A DNA stretch of 7,597 nt from Eubacteriales bacterium (GTDB lineage Bacteria > Bacillota_A > Clostridia > Lachnospirales > Lachnospiraceae): positions 1 through 7,597 of the forward strand of contig JAUNAE010000180.1 in assembly GCA_030527765.1 (NCBI GenBank), written 5' to 3'. Positions 6,895-7,597 of the stretch are shown piece by piece. Made by a program: the position numbers and the translations under genes. Under the pieces are notes generated by a model. It was not told the origin of the DNA. It saw only the letters and a program-made list of their open reading frames with translations, and ran no database searches. The stretch's first letter is position 1. Each line of letters starts with the position of its first letter.

Positions 6895-6928
6895 TAGAAA
6901 ATATAAATTTCGCTGCGTTTACGCAGCA
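6879..6928. promoter_or_regulatory. Candidate operator: repeated TGCTGCG-type half-sites
   Basis: Three related half-sites cluster here: TGCTGCG at 6879-6885, inside the -35/-10 spacer of the predicted promoter; GCTGCGT at 6912-6918; and its inverse ACGCAGC at 6921-6927. The last two form a perfect 7-bp palindrome with a 2-base centre, about 18 bases upstream of the -35. No U-run follows the palindrome on either strand, so it is not a terminator. An upstream palindrome plus a spacer half-site suits a regulator that activates at low and represses at high concentration, as R-M controller proteins do. The binding protein (most simply the adjacent HTH) is inferred. Confidence 0.45.
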
Positions 6929-6942
6929 ATCCGAGATTAGTA

Positions 6943-6972
6943 AAAGCTCAAGATTTTTATGTCTTGAGCTTT
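6943..6972 (-). terminator. Rho-independent terminator of the PD-(D/E)XK-like gene
   Basis: A perfect 11-bp inverted repeat, AAAGCTCAAGA at 6943-6953 and TCTTGAGCTTT at 6962-6972, with an 8-base AT-rich loop, starts 5 bases after the stop codon of the minus-strand gene. On the minus strand the stem ends in a TTTT run. It separates that gene from the HTH-methyltransferase unit, which therefore needs its own promoter. Confidence 0.82.
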
Positions 6973-6977
6973 ACAAA

Positions 6978-7520
6978 TTATTTATATGGAGTTGGATAAG
7001 TTTTTAAATCTGGAGGAGTATGAGCGATAATATAATCAATGTTTGTCTTCCAATCAGCAGATAGATCCTCAAACTTAACGCCATAATTATCTGCCTGTAG
7101 TCTAGCTCTTGTTCCAGGAATGAAAGACCCCTTTTTAAGTAATTTTACAAATTTATGATCGGTAACTAATTTCTTCAAACTGATCATTCCTATTAGTTCA
7201 ACATTGCCCACAGGTTCATCTTTTTCCATATTCCAAGGGGTTTTGCACATAAATATTGCGTGCGGAAGTTTTCCCTGCGGTTCTCTAATTCGTAACTTGT
7301 GCAATTCAAAAAGTAACCAGCGCCCGTTGCGAGTCGATTTAATATCTATATTCCAACCGTTGATTGAAATATCGCAATCATCCCATTCGCCACGCGGGTA
7401 TATTTCGTAATCAATAGGAATATGAAGTCCATAATCTTCTCTAAGCATTTTTGAAACCGCTAACTCAGCCATTTTGCCTATTAAATTATCTCGAGCAATT
7501 TCTTTTATGCTTCTAGGCAC
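6978..7520 (-). CDS. Uncharacterised protein with PD-(D/E)XK-like nuclease pattern
   Basis: I do not recognise a named family. The 180-residue protein has an early acidic residue in a helix (GKMAELAV, E19), then WDDCDISINGWNIDIKST with D50, D59 and K61. This E...D-x8-D-x-K arrangement, with alternating hydrophobics around the D-I-K strand, is the PD-(D/E)XK nuclease fold signature seen in restriction and Holliday-junction enzymes. Nothing resembling a membrane segment or signal peptide is present. The first possible start in frame after the upstream stop is a GTG at 7520 (CAC on the plus strand), with no good ribosome site. The frame continues open for 13 codons upstream to a TAA at 7560-7562, so the N terminus is uncertain (see the region 7521-7597). 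It is transcribed towards the methyltransferase but ends at its own terminator. It could be a second restriction nuclease; this is inference. Confidence 0.6.
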   Translation of the reverse strand: MPRSIKEIARDNLIGKMAELAVSKMLREDYGLHIPIDYEIYPRGEWDDCDISINGWNIDIKSTRNGRWLLFELHKLRIREPQGKLPHAIFMCKTPWNMEKDEPVGNVELIGMISLKKLVTDHKFVKLLKKGSFIPGTRARLQADNYGVKFEDLSADWKTNIDYIIAHTPPDLKTYPTPYK

Positions 7521-7597
7521 AGTATCAGATTGTCCAATTGTAATTAAAACTTCACCAAATTATGACCTCTCATTAGCTGTCATAGGGCGTTAATAAA
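7521..7597. other. Region upstream of the PD-(D/E)XK-like gene, possible remnant of its 5' end
   Basis: No complete gene. On the minus strand, in the frame of the neighbouring gene, 13 sense codons follow a TAA at 7560-7562. Before it, an ATG at 7583 opens seven more codons (MTANERS). So a single stop codon separates a potential ATG from the nuclease-like frame. I see no convincing Shine-Dalgarno before either start, and no clear promoter; that signal may lie past the right edge. Confidence 0.35.

Noticed and set aside
6912..6927. Palindrome as a terminator for the PD-(D/E)XK-like gene
   Set aside because: No U-run follows on either strand, and a good terminator already lies at 6943-6972.
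1..7597. CRISPR arrays, tRNA or rRNA genes, transposases, integrases
   Set aside because: No regularly spaced repeats, no RNA gene signatures and no recombinase motifs were seen, so there is no direct evidence of the mobile element that may carry this island.

Overview
The window looks like a defence island from a low-to-moderate GC Gram-positive bacterium. Clear AGGAGG-type ribosome binding sites, AT-rich intergenic DNA and a small YozG-like HTH protein of a kind common in Clostridia suggest a gut Lachnospiraceae or related Clostridia. This placement is inferred from style, not from a marker gene.

Plus strand, 1-5427: a NACHT-type STAND NTPase runs in from the left edge; its N-terminal effector and start lie outside the window. 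It is followed 18 bases later by a 67-residue Cro/CI-type HTH protein, then a 386-residue PLD-superfamily restriction endonuclease of the NgoFVII/BfiI type, a 614-residue Z1-domain superfamily 2-like ATPase, and a 137-residue Vsr-type mismatch nick endonuclease. The last three are packed with a 1-base stop/start overlap and a 1-base gap, so they are almost certainly one translationally coupled operon.

Minus strand, 7520-5468: an unnamed 180-residue protein with a PD-(D/E)XK-like pattern ends at its own hairpin terminator. A promoter region with repeated TGCTGCG half-sites then drives a second HTH regulator and a C5-cytosine DNA methyltransferase, separated by 6 bases. The two arms converge on a shared hairpin at 5430-5463.

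Inferred logic: the methyltransferase marks host DNA, the PLD nuclease cuts unmarked DNA, the Z1 ATPase supplies ATP-dependent remodelling or licensing, and Vsr repairs T:G mismatches left by deamination of 5-methylcytosine. Each arm carries its own small HTH regulator, which may set modification ahead of restriction. Z1 proteins are known from operons with Dcm, Vsr, MutL-like ATPases and nucleases, and from the MutL-Z1-DUF4420-AIPR (Mza) system. Here the MutL, DUF4420 and AIPR partners are absent from the window and a PLD nuclease stands in their place. The NACHT gene in line with this operon, and the extra nuclease-like gene beside the methylase arm, are the less expected parts.
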